A DNA stretch of 64,000 bases. It comes from Marivivens aquimaris (GTDB lineage Bacteria > Pseudomonadota > Alphaproteobacteria > Rhodobacterales > Rhodobacteraceae). Below, piece by piece: positions 31,771 through 40,393 of this stretch; the stretch's first letter is position 1; each line of letters starts with the position of its first letter. The notes under the pieces are model-generated. The model searched no databases and had not been told where the DNA came from. It was given only the letters and a program-made list of their open reading frames with translations. The stretch spans positions 434,001 to 498,000 of the forward strand of contig NZ_JADBGB010000001.1 of the NCBI RefSeq assembly GCF_015220045.1. The letters are read 5' to 3'. A program made the position numbers and the translations under genes.

Positions 31771-32850
31771 TTACCGAGGCTTTTTCGGCGTGAACTTGCG
31801 TGGACCTTTGGAAGGGCCCGCATCATCGCGCGACGCGAAAAGTTTGCGGTCCGGTGCCTTGCTGCCGAAGGTCTTGCCACCACTGGGCTTGCCGTCAGTC
31901 GGCTTGTTGCCGAAAGTCTTACCGCCTGCGGGGCGTCCGTCAGTCGGTTTGGTGCCGAAAGTCTTACCGCCAGTTGGCTTCCCGCCGGACTTCGCCGACG
32001 ATTTGCCGCCGACAGTTCGGCCGCCAGCGATCCGGCCCTTGGGGTGGGCGTCTTCGTTGCGGCGGGTGCGGACGGGCTTTTTCTTGGGCTCTTCGAGGGG
32101 CTGCATATCGCCGTCGAGGCCAAGCTGGTCACGCAGGACGCGGCGCTTGATCTCTTCGACCTCGCCAGCCTTGAGGTTGCCGATCTGGAACGGGCCGTAG
32201 GAGACGCGGATCAGGCGGTTCACCACGGCGCCGATGGCTTCCATCGCGCGGCGAATTTCGCGGTTCTTACCTTCACGGATCGAAATGGTCAGCCACGCAT
32301 TCGCGCCCTGCTGACGGTCGAATTGCACCTGCATCGGCTGATATTTGACGCCTTCGACGTCGATACCCGCGCGCAGACGGTCGAGGTCCAGCTTGCTCGC
32401 CTCGCCCTTGACGCGGACGCGGTAGCGGCGGAGCCAGCCTGTCGACGGTAGTTCAAGACGACGCTTCAACTCGCCATCGTTGGTGAGCAGCAGCAGGCCT
32501 TCGGAATTGAGGTCGAGGCGGCCAATGCTCATCACGCGCGGCATGTCTTCGGGCAGAGCCGAGAAGACCGTCGGGCGATCTTTTTCATCGCGTTCGGTGG
32601 TCACGAGACCGGAGGGCTTGTGATACAGCCAAAGGCGCGCGGGTTCCGCAGCAGCCATCGGCACGTCATCGATCATCACGCGGTCTTTGTCGGTCACGTT
32701 GAGAGCGGGACTCTCGATGACCTTGCCATTCACCTTCACGCGGCCTTCCGCAATCATGCGTTCGGCTTCGCGGCGCGAGGCGACGCCTGCGCGGGACAGA
32801 ACTTTGGCGATGCGGTCGCCTTCCGGGGTCTCGTTGCTCATGCCGCCCAT
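31771..32850 (-). CDS. rluB: 23S rRNA pseudouridine synthase with S4 domain (RluB-like)
   Basis: A 359-residue enzyme. It has an S4 RNA-binding domain at residues 10-55 (IAKVLSRAGVASRREAERMIAEGRVKVNG) and an RsuA/RluB catalytic domain at 70-235 with the active-site Asp in GRLDLNSEGLLLLTNDG. It probably makes the pseudouridine near position 2605 of 23S rRNA. A basic, low-complexity tail follows (about 265-359) with three copies of a 15-residue unit (GGKTFGxKPTDGxPx). The ATG at 32850 has GGAG 7 bases upstream; the ATG at 32841 (MSNETPEG) is the other possible start. Confidence 0.9.
   Translation of the reverse strand: MGGMSNETPEGDRIAKVLSRAGVASRREAERMIAEGRVKVNGKVIESPALNVTDKDRVMIDDVPMAAAEPARLWLYHKPSGLVTTERDEKDRPTVFSALPEDMPRVMSIGRLDLNSEGLLLLTNDGELKRRLELPSTGWLRRYRVRVKGEASKLDLDRLRAGIDVEGVKYQPMQVQFDRQQGANAWLTISIREGKNREIRRAMEAIGAVVNRLIRVSYGPFQIGNLKAGEVEEIKRRVLRDQLGLDGDMQPLEEPKKKPVRTRRNEDAHPKGRIAGGRTVGGKSSAKSGGKPTGGKTFGTKPTDGRPAGGKTFGNKPTDGKPSGGKTFGSKAPDRKLFASRDDAGPSKGPRKFTPKKPR
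31864..31983. repeat. 45-bp tandem repeat inside the rluB 3' end
   Basis: Units start at 31864, 31909 and 31954 (each begins GCCGAA). Two are complete and the third is partial. They encode the GGKTFGxKPTDG repeats in the basic tail of RluB. Third-position differences between units show some age, but copy number could vary between strains. Confidence 0.85.
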
Positions 32851-32911
32851 TAGACCACTCCGGCGTCGCAGTTCAATGTCCCGCGCAGGTTTTGCGCAAT
32901 TTACCTTACCG

Positions 32912-34312
32912 TCAGGCCAAGCTGGGCAGCCAGAGCACAATCGACGGGAAGGCGACGAGCAAGGCGATAGTGATGCCGTCCGCGACGAAGAAAGGCGTCA
33001 CGCCGCGGAACACGTCCTGCACGGAAAGGTCATCTCGCACACCGGCCACGACGAAGCAGTTCAGGCCAATGGGCGGGGTAATCAGACAGAACTCCGCCAT
33101 TTTCACCACGAGGATGCCGAACCAGATCGCGCACATCGGACCCGACATGCCAAAGGTGCTGTCCGCTGCGGATACCATCTCTCCGCCGTTCAGCGCCATC
33201 ACGGCGGGATAAACGACGGGCAGGGTCAGGAGCATCATGCCGATGGCGTCCATGAACATGCCCAGCACCGCGTAGGCCAACAGGATGCAGACAAGGATCA
33301 GCATCGGGGACATTTCCAGCGAGGTCAGCCAGTCCGAAAACGCGCCCGGCAGGTCGGCGAAGCCGAGGAAGCGCACGTAGATCAGCACGCCCCAGATGAT
33401 AGTGAAGATCATCACCGCGAGCTTTGCGGTCTCCAGCAGCGCGCCTTTGAACTCACCCCAGCGCATGCCGTTGTAGAGCGCCATGAGGAACACCACGAAC
33501 GCACCGATCGCGCCGCCTTCGGTCGGGGTGCCCCAAGCCTCTCCGCCGAAGGGGTTGTAGACGAAAAGCACGATGGTCAGGACGACGATCAGGATCGGCG
33601 CGGCGGGAGGCAGGGCGGCAAAGCGCTCCTTCCACGTAAAGCCGCCAACCGAGGGGCCGAAGCCTTTGATCGTCATGGCCATGCCGATGATCAGCAGCGC
33701 ATAGACGATGGCCGAGAAGACACCAGGGATGAAGCCGGCCAGCAGCAGCTTGCCCACGTCCTGCTCCACGATGATGGCGTAGATCACAAGGATTGCGGAG
33801 GGCGGGATCAGCGATGCCAGCGTGCCGCCTGCCGCCACGACGCCTGCCGCGAAGCGTTTGTTGTAGCCGACCTCCAGCATTTCGGGGATCGCGATGCGGG
33901 CAAAAACGGCGGAGGTCGCGATGGACGCGCCGGATACAGCGGCAAAGCCTGCGGTCGCAAAGACCGTTGCCACCGCCATGCCGCCCGGCACCCACGCGAT
34001 CCAGCGTTTCGCGGCGGTAAATAGCGCCTTAGTCAGGCCCGCGTAGTAGGCGAGGTAGCCGATGAGGATGAACGTCGGGATGAGGCTGAGCGCTTGGCTC
34101 GCGACCTTCGAGTGCGGCACCTGACCGCCGGTTTTCACGGCGACCTCCAAGGCCCACATGAACTGCGCGGGGTCGTAGCCTTTCTTCGCCCAGAAAATCC
34201 AGATCAGTCCGGTCAGACCTGCGAGGCCCGCCGCGAAGGCGACACGCATCCCGAGGACGACCATGACCAGAAGTCCGGCAGAAACGACGAGACCGATTTC
34301 AATACTTTCCAT
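32912..34312 (-). CDS. dctM: TRAP transporter large permease (DctM type)
   Basis: A 466-residue inner-membrane protein with about 12 hydrophobic helices. Family landmarks are FATAGFAAVSGASIATSAVFARIAIPEM, GTLASLIPPSAILVIYAIIVEQDVGKLLLAG and a C-terminal block with LITPPIGLNCFVVAG. It is the sodium-driven translocation subunit that works with DctQ and the DctP binding protein. The start at 34312 follows the dctQ stop by 11 bases. The longer open frame upstream is inside dctQ and not real. Confidence 0.95.
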   Translation of the reverse strand: MESIEIGLVVSAGLLVMVVLGMRVAFAAGLAGLTGLIWIFWAKKGYDPAQFMWALEVAVKTGGQVPHSKVASQALSLIPTFILIGYLAYYAGLTKALFTAAKRWIAWVPGGMAVATVFATAGFAAVSGASIATSAVFARIAIPEMLEVGYNKRFAAGVVAAGGTLASLIPPSAILVIYAIIVEQDVGKLLLAGFIPGVFSAIVYALLIIGMAMTIKGFGPSVGGFTWKERFAALPPAAPILIVVLTIVLFVYNPFGGEAWGTPTEGGAIGAFVVFLMALYNGMRWGEFKGALLETAKLAVMIFTIIWGVLIYVRFLGFADLPGAFSDWLTSLEMSPMLILVCILLAYAVLGMFMDAIGMMLLTLPVVYPAVMALNGGEMVSAADSTFGMSGPMCAIWFGILVVKMAEFCLITPPIGLNCFVVAGVRDDLSVQDVFRGVTPFFVADGITIALLVAFPSIVLWLPSLA

Positions 34313-34323
34313 GTCCGGTCTCC

Positions 34324-34953
34324 TTAGTCGTGACCAGAGACCTGTTCGGCCTCTTGTGCAGCTTGGGTTGCGACATCGACCGGCAGCGGCACGGCCACCG
34401 GCTCGGTTTCGCCCGTGATGATCGCCTTGGTGTAGGACACGAGTTGCAGCACGAGCCGCACGCACAGCACCGAAAACGCGACAGGCGCGAGCAGTTTGGC
34501 AGGCCAGATTGGCAGGCCGATGTCCATCGTACTGTCACGGCTCCAGAGCGGCATCGACATGTCAAAGCTGCGCTGGAAGTGCGCGTAGGAGCCCCAGACC
34601 AGCAGCACCATGAGGACAAGGATCGCAAACGTGGTGATCCACTCGGCGATAAATAGCGGGCGGCCCGAGAGCCTGCCGACCAGCATATCCATGCGGATGT
34701 GGCCGCCATCGCGCTGCGTGAACGAGATGCCCATGAAAGCGATCAGCGGCATCGCCTGTTGGATCCAGTCCACATATCCGGGTAGCGGGTCGTTGAAGAA
34801 ATTACGCGACGAGACCGAAAACACCGCTAGCAGCATCAGGCCGAACACGGTTAGGCCACTAACGAGCGCGAGCAGTTTTTCGAGTTTGTAGAAGTTCCGG
34901 TCCAGACGGCTGAGTGTGCTGTCGTCTTCCAGAACCGAAGCAGATCCGGCCAT
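34324..34953 (-). CDS. dctQ: TRAP transporter small permease (DctQ type)
   Basis: A 209-residue membrane protein with four helices: LLALVSGLTVFGLMLLAVF, QAMPLIAFMGISFTQ, FAILVLMVLLVWGSY and LLAPVAFSVLCVRLVL. RDGGHIRMDM between helices two and three is the conserved DctQ-type motif. It links DctM to the periplasmic binding protein. The ATG at 34953 has AAAGGA upstream. It lies between dctP and dctM on one transcript. Confidence 0.92.
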   Translation of the reverse strand: MAGSASVLEDDSTLSRLDRNFYKLEKLLALVSGLTVFGLMLLAVFSVSSRNFFNDPLPGYVDWIQQAMPLIAFMGISFTQRDGGHIRMDMLVGRLSGRPLFIAEWITTFAILVLMVLLVWGSYAHFQRSFDMSMPLWSRDSTMDIGLPIWPAKLLAPVAFSVLCVRLVLQLVSYTKAIITGETEPVAVPLPVDVATQAAQEAEQVSGHD

Positions 34954-35026
34954 GGCGCGGTCCTTTCCATAGGCTGAACCCCGCGCCGCGAATGGCGGCA
35001 CGGGGAAAGCTGCGTTCGTGAGTGGG

Positions 35027-36037
35027 TTACTGCCCTTCGGCTACCATTCCCGAAACGAGGTCGTAGAGTTCCTGCGCAGGCAGACCGCGTGCGTTGTTCT
35101 CTTCGATCCATGCGTCGGCAGCCGGTCCGGCAGCAGCTTCGCGGAACGCCGCGATCTCGTCATCGGAGAAGGAAACCTGTTCGATGCCCTTTTCTTCGAG
35201 CAGCGGCCACCACTTGGCCATGGTCTCGTTCTCATAATACTCGATGTAGTAATCGAGTGCCTCTTCGACCGAACCGTCAAGCGCCGCGCGCTCGTCGTCG
35301 GTCAGTGCCTCATAGGCGTCGATATTCACGATCACGGGGCAGTTCACCGCGCCAGGGTTGAGGTTGCTGGTCCACCACGTCGCGTTCTCGATCGTACCGA
35401 ACGACATGTGGGCGTGCGGCGCGAAGGAAGCCGCGCGGATCACGCCGCTGTCCATGGCCTGACGCACTTCGGTCGCCGACATGGAGGTCGGAACAGCGCC
35501 GACAGCGGCCAGAGCCGCACCGATACCGCCCGTGGCACGAACGGTCAGGCCGTCGAAGTCCGCGATGCTCGACGGGACATCACCGACGCCTGCAAGGTTG
35601 TACTGCGGCAGGGGCGAGGGCATGAGCAGCTTGGCGTTCCAACGTGCAAGGTCGGCAGCAACCGCAGGGTGCTCGTAGACGGCCATCGAGATATCGCGCT
35701 CTTGCTCAAGCGACGAAATGCCGAGGAACGGCAGTTCCATTACGGTGATCGACGGGTTTTTGTCGGGGTGGTAGCCCGCGCAGAACTGCGCCATCTCGAA
35801 CGCACCGATTTCGATGCCGTCGAGGTTCTCGGTGTTCTTTGACAGACCGCCGTAGGAGATGTTCATGGTGAACTCGCCGCCGGTTTTTTCCGAAACGAGT
35901 TCGGCCAGTTTCTCGACGTGTTCGGTGAACGCGCGGCGCTTACCCCAGAGCGAGACATTCCATTCGGTGGCCATGCCTTCGGACGCGAAAGCAACGGCGA
36001 GCGCCGCGATGGCACCGCGGGTCAGAAATTTGTTCAT
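35027..36037 (-). CDS. dctP: TRAP transporter substrate-binding protein (DctP family)
   Basis: A 336-residue secreted binding protein with an N-terminal signal peptide (to about residue 23, ASEGMA). The C4-dicarboxylate-binding family fold is recognised from AFEMAQFCAGYHPDKNP, LPFLGI, and DGLTVRATGG, which carries the arginine that usually clamps the substrate carboxylate. The ligand is a carboxylate of unknown identity; the adjacent DctB/DctD homologues suggest a C4-dicarboxylate or similar organic acid. GGGAGGAG lies before the ATG. No convincing sigma-54 promoter (-24/-12) is visible in the 114-bp gap upstream. Confidence 0.93.
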   Translation of the reverse strand: MNKFLTRGAIAALAVAFASEGMATEWNVSLWGKRRAFTEHVEKLAELVSEKTGGEFTMNISYGGLSKNTENLDGIEIGAFEMAQFCAGYHPDKNPSITVMELPFLGISSLEQERDISMAVYEHPAVAADLARWNAKLLMPSPLPQYNLAGVGDVPSSIADFDGLTVRATGGIGAALAAVGAVPTSMSATEVRQAMDSGVIRAASFAPHAHMSFGTIENATWWTSNLNPGAVNCPVIVNIDAYEALTDDERAALDGSVEEALDYYIEYYENETMAKWWPLLEEKGIEQVSFSDDEIAAFREAAAGPAADAWIEENNARGLPAQELYDLVSGMVAEGQ

Positions 36038-36133
36038 GATCTCCTCCCAGAGATTTTTGTTTCCTCGGGAGTAGTCTGCTCTTTTTTTCGTGATCACCCT
36101 ATGAGGGATTTCGCCCATTGATCGGACGCTGCC

Positions 36134-36149
36134 CTGCGGATTTCCGCAG
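36134..36149 (-). terminator. Hairpin directly after dctD
   Basis: CTGCGGA-AA-TCCGCAG forms a 7-bp dyad two bases after the dctD stop. It has no T tract, so it may only partly separate dctBD from dctPQM transcription. Confidence 0.45.
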
Positions 36150-36151
36150 AG

Positions 36152-37489
36152 CTACAGAAGCTCGCCCTTGTTTAGGCCGAGCTTCACGATTTTCTCGTTG
36201 AGAGTACGCCTGCCGATACCGAGCGCCTCTGCCGCGGCGTCCATCCGCCCCTTGTGGGCTTTGATGGCTTTGCCGATCAGCTCGCGTTCGAATGCGGCGA
36301 CCGCTTCGCGCAGGGTTTCGGGCACATCGTCCAGTTGGTCGGTGCGCAGCGCCTCAGCGATGGAGCCGCTCCCGCGCCGTGCCAGCAGGATGCGCCTCTC
36401 GCAGACGTTGCGCAGTTCCCGCACATTACCGGGCCAATCGTGGGCCAGCAGGGCGGCGGTGTCCTCGTTCGATAGGACTTGGCGGTCGATCTCGTAGACG
36501 CTCGCGAATTCATCAAGGAAGTGCGCGGCCAGCAGCATGACATCGTCGCGGCGGTTCCGAAGGGCGGGGATGGTGAGCACAACGGTGTTCAGGCGGAACA
36601 GAAGGTCCTGCCGCAGCCGCCCATCGCTCACCGCCTGCTCGACGTCCTCGTTCGTGGCCGACAGGAACCGCAGATTGACCGGAACGGGTTCGGTGCTGCC
36701 GATGGGGAGCACCTGTTTATCCTCGATAATCCGAAGCAGCTTGGCTTGCACGGCCAGAGGCGCGGAGCAAATCTCATCAAGGAACAGCGTGCCACCCGAC
36801 GCCGCCAGCAAACGACCGTCGCTTTCGCCATATTTGCCGAACATCTCGACTTCAAAAGTGTCTGGCGACAGCGCCGCGCAGTTCAGCGCAAGGAATGGCG
36901 CGGCAGGATCGGGGCCAAGGTCGTGGAGCGCGCGGGCCACAAGCTCCTTGCCCGTGCCCGTTTCGCCCTGCACCATGATCGGCGTGTCGAGCGTGGCAAA
37001 GTCGATGATGTCGGCGCGCAGGTTTCGCACGGCCACAGTCTGTCCGAGGAGCAGGCGGTCAAGACCCGAAAGCTGGATCAGCCGCGCTTGCAAGCGCTCG
37101 TTGGTCTTCTGCATCCTGTTCTGCTCTGCCGCGTGGCGCAGAATGGTCAGCAAGCGGCGCGGCTCGTAGGGCTTTTCGACAAAACTGTAAGCGCCGCTCT
37201 GCATCGCATTGACCGCCATCGGGATGTCGCCGTGAGCAGAGATCAGAACCACAGGCGGCGAGGTGGATTTGTCGAGCGAGGCCAGCAGTTCGGTCCCCGT
37301 CATCCCCGGCATGCGGACGTCCGACAGGATGACATCGGGCAAGAAGCCCGCCGCCAGCTCTTGAGTTTTCTCGGCGCGAGCCAAGGCGCTGACCTCCCAG
37401 TCTGCGGCCTCCAGCAGCTCGACCAGCGACAGGCGCATGGCTTTGTCGTCGTCCACCACGATGATGCGGAAGGGATGGCCGGAGATCAT
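36152..37489 (-). CDS. dctD: DctD-type response regulator lacking the GAFTGA loop
   Basis: A 445-residue NtrC-family regulator. The receiver domain spans 1-120 with Asp57 (SDVRM). An AAA+ domain follows with Walker A GETGTGKE (175-182) and Walker B GGTLFLDEI (232-240). The C-terminal Fis-type helix-turn-helix ends AEALGIGRRTLNEKIVKLGL. The segment where sigma-54 activators carry GAFTGA reads FGKYGESDGRL (217-227) and has no GAFTGA. Such proteins cannot remodel sigma-54 polymerase by the known mechanism; R. capsulatus NtrC is a precedent for a sigma-70 activator of this kind. It overlaps dctB by ATGA and lies upstream of dctPQM. Confidence 0.92.
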   Translation of the reverse strand: MISGHPFRIIVVDDDKAMRLSLVELLEAADWEVSALARAEKTQELAAGFLPDVILSDVRMPGMTGTELLASLDKSTSPPVVLISAHGDIPMAVNAMQSGAYSFVEKPYEPRRLLTILRHAAEQNRMQKTNERLQARLIQLSGLDRLLLGQTVAVRNLRADIIDFATLDTPIMVQGETGTGKELVARALHDLGPDPAAPFLALNCAALSPDTFEVEMFGKYGESDGRLLAASGGTLFLDEICSAPLAVQAKLLRIIEDKQVLPIGSTEPVPVNLRFLSATNEDVEQAVSDGRLRQDLLFRLNTVVLTIPALRNRRDDVMLLAAHFLDEFASVYEIDRQVLSNEDTAALLAHDWPGNVRELRNVCERRILLARRGSGSIAEALRTDQLDDVPETLREAVAAFERELIGKAIKAHKGRMDAAAEALGIGRRTLNEKIVKLGLNKGELL

Positions 37490-39210
37490 GCGTCACCTCG
37501 TTCGTTCGCAGTCGGGGCTGGGAAGGTCACACGGAAAAGCGCGCCGCCGTCTTCGATATTCGACGCCTGCATGGTGCCTTCGTGATCTTTGACGATGCTG
37601 GAGGAAATCGCGAGGCCGAGGCCCATGCCGCGCCCGCTTTCGCGGGTGGTTACGAACGGCTCCTGAAGGTCTGCGAGGGTCGCGTCACCAAGGCCGTGCC
37701 CGTTGTCCTGCACCTCGAACCAAGGGGTCGGGTCGCTGCCGATGCGGATGATAACGGTCGGCTCGTCGGTATCCTCAACCGCATCGATAGCGTTGCGCAA
37801 CACGTTGGTGATGACCTGCTCGACGTGCAGTTTGCTGCCGCGGATCAGGACGGGACCATCGGGGCGGTCGAAGGTGATCGCCGTGCCTGTGCTGTCGATA
37901 TTCGGCGCGACCAAGGAAAGCGACGCATCCATCGCGGCAACGAGGTCGAATTCCGCGAAATCATCGGTGTCGGAGCGGGCGAAGAATTTGAGTTGCCGCG
38001 TGATGCCTTCCATCCGGTCGATCAGACCGCCGATACTGGCTGTGAGGCGGTTCGGCCCGCTTGGCCCAAGCTCTGCTGCAGCAACATGGTTGCGCATCGC
38101 GGCGATGGGCTGGCCAAGTTCGTGGGTGACAGAGGCCGCGAGGCGACCCAGCGCGGCCAAACGGCTGGCGCGCTCCAGTTCGCTCTGGGTACGGCTCAAA
38201 CGTCGCTCTGCCGTTCTGCGATCAACGATCTCCTGCGCGAGGCGTTCGTTTGCGAGGCGGAGCTTGGCCTCCTCTTCCTCGGAACGCCTCAGTGCCGTCC
38301 CGATGCGCCGCGTGCGCTGAATCTGGAAGGCAATCAGGATCGAGCCGAGGATGATCACTACAGCCGCAGCCGTCAGCCACGCGAGGGCAGAGGAGCGTTC
38401 ATCCGCCATGAAGTAGTGAATTTGCCAGTTATGCGGCGCCGCGTTGGCGCTGAGATGCAGCCAATCGCGCCCCGAAAGTTTTGCCGTGTTGTCCGAGAGT
38501 GACCAGCCGAGCGGCTCCAGCTGCTGATTAGGGAACTGACGGGAAAACAGGATCACATTCCGCTGCGATGCGCTGAGCGGTTCGGTCGTGCGGTAGAGGT
38601 AGTCGCGGTTGGAGGCGAGCAGGATGACACCGTCCTCATTGGCCATGAAAACCGTCTCGCCAGAACTGCGCCAGCTTTCCTCAAGCGCGCCAAAGTTGAT
38701 CTTGATCACGACCACGCCAAGTACGCGGCCCCCTGTGGCAAGGACCGGATCGGCAATGAAATACCCCGGCTGGCCGGTCGTCGCGCCGATGGCGTAGAAC
38801 CGGCCCTGTTTGCCCGCGAGCGCGTCCTGAAAGTAGGGGCGGAACGAATAGTCCTCGCCGATGAAGCTCGACGGTAGGGCGTGGTTCGACGCGGCGATGG
38901 TTAGGCCCTGCGGATTGATCAGGTAGATCGCATCAAGGCCCGATTGATCGGCGAAGTCCTCGAACCGGCTATCGACGATGGTCGTGTTGCCGTTGAGGAG
39001 GCTGCTGACGACAAATGGGTCCTTGGCGAGAATGTGGGTCAGGTGGGAAAACCGGTCAAGTTCGGCATTCACCGACGCGCGGTAGAGCGACAGGCGGCCG
39101 CGGGCTTTCTCAAGCTCCTGACCTTGGAAATATTGATGCGCCACGAGGGCTGCCCCCAGCGAGACGAGCCCGATGAAAACCAGTGACAGGATGACCGAAA
39201 GGTAGCGCAT
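37486..39210 (-). CDS. dctB: DctB-type sensor histidine kinase
   Basis: A 574-residue membrane kinase. Helix 1 is residues 4-24. A periplasmic double-PAS-type sensor of about 245 residues contains DYSFRPYFQDALAGKQGRFYAIG and GYFIADPV, the DctB ligand signature. Helix 2 is about 276-297. A coiled coil follows (310-350), then the H-box AASVTHELGQP with His363, N-box NAIDAV, G1 DNGHGL and G2 GMGLGLAIS. It senses C4-dicarboxylates or related acids and phosphorylates DctD. The start at 39210 has only a weak ribosome site; the upstream extension runs into repeat copy C and was rejected. Confidence 0.93.
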   Translation of the reverse strand: MRYLSVILSLVFIGLVSLGAALVAHQYFQGQELEKARGRLSLYRASVNAELDRFSHLTHILAKDPFVVSSLLNGNTTIVDSRFEDFADQSGLDAIYLINPQGLTIAASNHALPSSFIGEDYSFRPYFQDALAGKQGRFYAIGATTGQPGYFIADPVLATGGRVLGVVVIKINFGALEESWRSSGETVFMANEDGVILLASNRDYLYRTTEPLSASQRNVILFSRQFPNQQLEPLGWSLSDNTAKLSGRDWLHLSANAAPHNWQIHYFMADERSSALAWLTAAAVVIILGSILIAFQIQRTRRIGTALRRSEEEEAKLRLANERLAQEIVDRRTAERRLSRTQSELERASRLAALGRLAASVTHELGQPIAAMRNHVAAAELGPSGPNRLTASIGGLIDRMEGITRQLKFFARSDTDDFAEFDLVAAMDASLSLVAPNIDSTGTAITFDRPDGPVLIRGSKLHVEQVITNVLRNAIDAVEDTDEPTVIIRIGSDPTPWFEVQDNGHGLGDATLADLQEPFVTTRESGRGMGLGLAISSSIVKDHEGTMQASNIEDGGALFRVTFPAPTANERGDA

Positions 39211-39270
39211 AGACGGAGTTGTGGTCCGAAAGGACCGTTCTGGGCAAGGGCTATCGGGTTGGGCGGTCGC

Positions 39271-39333
39271 GGGAGGGGCGCTGCCCCTCTGGCCTGCGGC
39301 CATTCACCCCGAGGTATTTTCGTCAGAATGAAG
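39271..39333 (+). repeat. Dispersed intergenic repeat, copy C (extends into a LysR gene)
   Basis: The hairpin arms GAGGGGC/GCCCCTC and TGGCC/GGCCA and the core TTCACCCCGAGGTATTTTCGTCAGAATGAAG are present. Positions 39304-39330 are also the last nine codons and stop of the LysR gene on the other strand, so the element overlaps coding sequence here. Confidence 0.8.
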
Positions 39334-40221
39334 CGGTTGGCGGAGCGCCTCGGCCAGGAAGTCGTAGACGAAGCGTAGGCGGCGGTTCTGGTAGATCTCG
39401 CGGTGCGCGACCAGCCAGATCGGATAGCTGATGGGGCGCATGGCGGGAAGGGCTTCGGTGACTTTGGGCTCTGCATTGCCGATCTGTTCGTCGATGAAGC
39501 CGATGCCAAGCCCCTGTTTGACGTGTTCCCACATGACGAGGAAGTTGTCGGCGATGATGGGGAAATTCGCTTCGGTCAGGTCGAAGCCGAAACTGGCGAG
39601 GGAACGCGCGATCATGGCCGGATCATCGGGAGCGATGAAGCTGGCGCGAGAGAGGTCGGCTTGGGTTTCGGGATTACCGATCGAGCGCAGGTAATCCGGC
39701 GTTGCGTAGAGGCGGGCGCAGGTGTCGCGGAGTTTGCGGGCAACGAGGTTTGGCTCTTCGGGACGGAAGTTGCGCAGGGCGATGTCGGCTTCGCGGCGGA
39801 GGAGGTCCGAGGCGGAGTTCGAGACAACGAGACGGATAGTGATGCGAGGCTCGGCGGCGCGGAGCTGAGCTACGATCCGCGGCATGATCAGGGCGCCGTA
39901 GACATCCGAGCAGGCGATGAGGACCTCGCCCTCCATCGCTTCGTTCTGGCTGACGGCGGAGAGCGAGAGGCGGCTGGCAGCTTCGCCCATCTGGCGGGCC
40001 GCGTCCATGAGTTCATGTCCCGCAGGCGTCAGGCGCAGGCCGCGACCAATGCGTTCGAAGAGCATCACGCCGAGTTCCTGCTCGAGCGCGTCGACTTGTC
40101 TGCCGAGGGTGGGTTGGGTCAGGCCGAGGGCGCGGGCGGCGGCGGACAGCGAGCCTTCCTCTGCGGTGACGAGGAAAGCGCGGGCGCGGTTCCAGTCGAA
40201 GTTGATCGATCTCCAATCCAT
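39304..40221 (-). CDS. LysR-family transcriptional regulator
   Basis: A 305-residue LysR regulator. The helix-turn-helix is at residues 8-65 (ARAFLVTAEEGSLSAAARALGLTQPTLGRQVDALEQELG). The substrate-binding domain of the GcvA/AmpR-like group runs to about 295. The last nine residues (LHSDENTSG) and the stop are encoded by repeat copy C, so the original C-terminus may have been replaced when the repeat inserted. It faces a DUF4386 gene across 172 bp containing a T-N11-A dyad, the usual layout for a LysR regulator and its target. Confidence 0.92.
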   Translation of the reverse strand: MDWRSINFDWNRARAFLVTAEEGSLSAAARALGLTQPTLGRQVDALEQELGVMLFERIGRGLRLTPAGHELMDAARQMGEAASRLSLSAVSQNEAMEGEVLIACSDVYGALIMPRIVAQLRAAEPRITIRLVVSNSASDLLRREADIALRNFRPEEPNLVARKLRDTCARLYATPDYLRSIGNPETQADLSRASFIAPDDPAMIARSLASFGFDLTEANFPIIADNFLVMWEHVKQGLGIGFIDEQIGNAEPKVTEALPAMRPISYPIWLVAHREIYQNRRLRFVYDFLAEALRQPLHSDENTSG

Positions 40222-40252
40222 GCAAATTCGTATATCACTCAGGCAAATTCAG

Positions 40253-40265
40253 TCAATTTTATTGA
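40253..40265. promoter_or_regulatory. Candidate LysR-type operator
   Basis: TCAAT-TTT-ATTGA is a perfect dyad of the T-N11-A form, 32 bp upstream of the LysR start in the divergent gap. It would suit control of the DUF4386/NmrA-like pair and autoregulation. Confidence 0.4.
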
Positions 40266-40393
40266 GATTGAGGTGTGGGTATAACCTCCGCAGAGCCGAG
40301 AATGTTCGGCACCTCAACCAGTGAACCGATGCTTTGAGCGAGCCGCTATGTCGGCGGGCAACGGAGGAGGTTTGCCTGAAAACGGAGGCCGAG

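Noticed and set aside
32687..34024. 445-codon plus-strand frame
   Set aside because: It is antisense to rluB and dctM and rich in His/Asp/Arg, as expected for a shadow of hydrophobic helices.
36038..36133. Sigma-54 promoter before dctP
   Set aside because: No GG-N10-GC element of acceptable quality is present on the minus strand.
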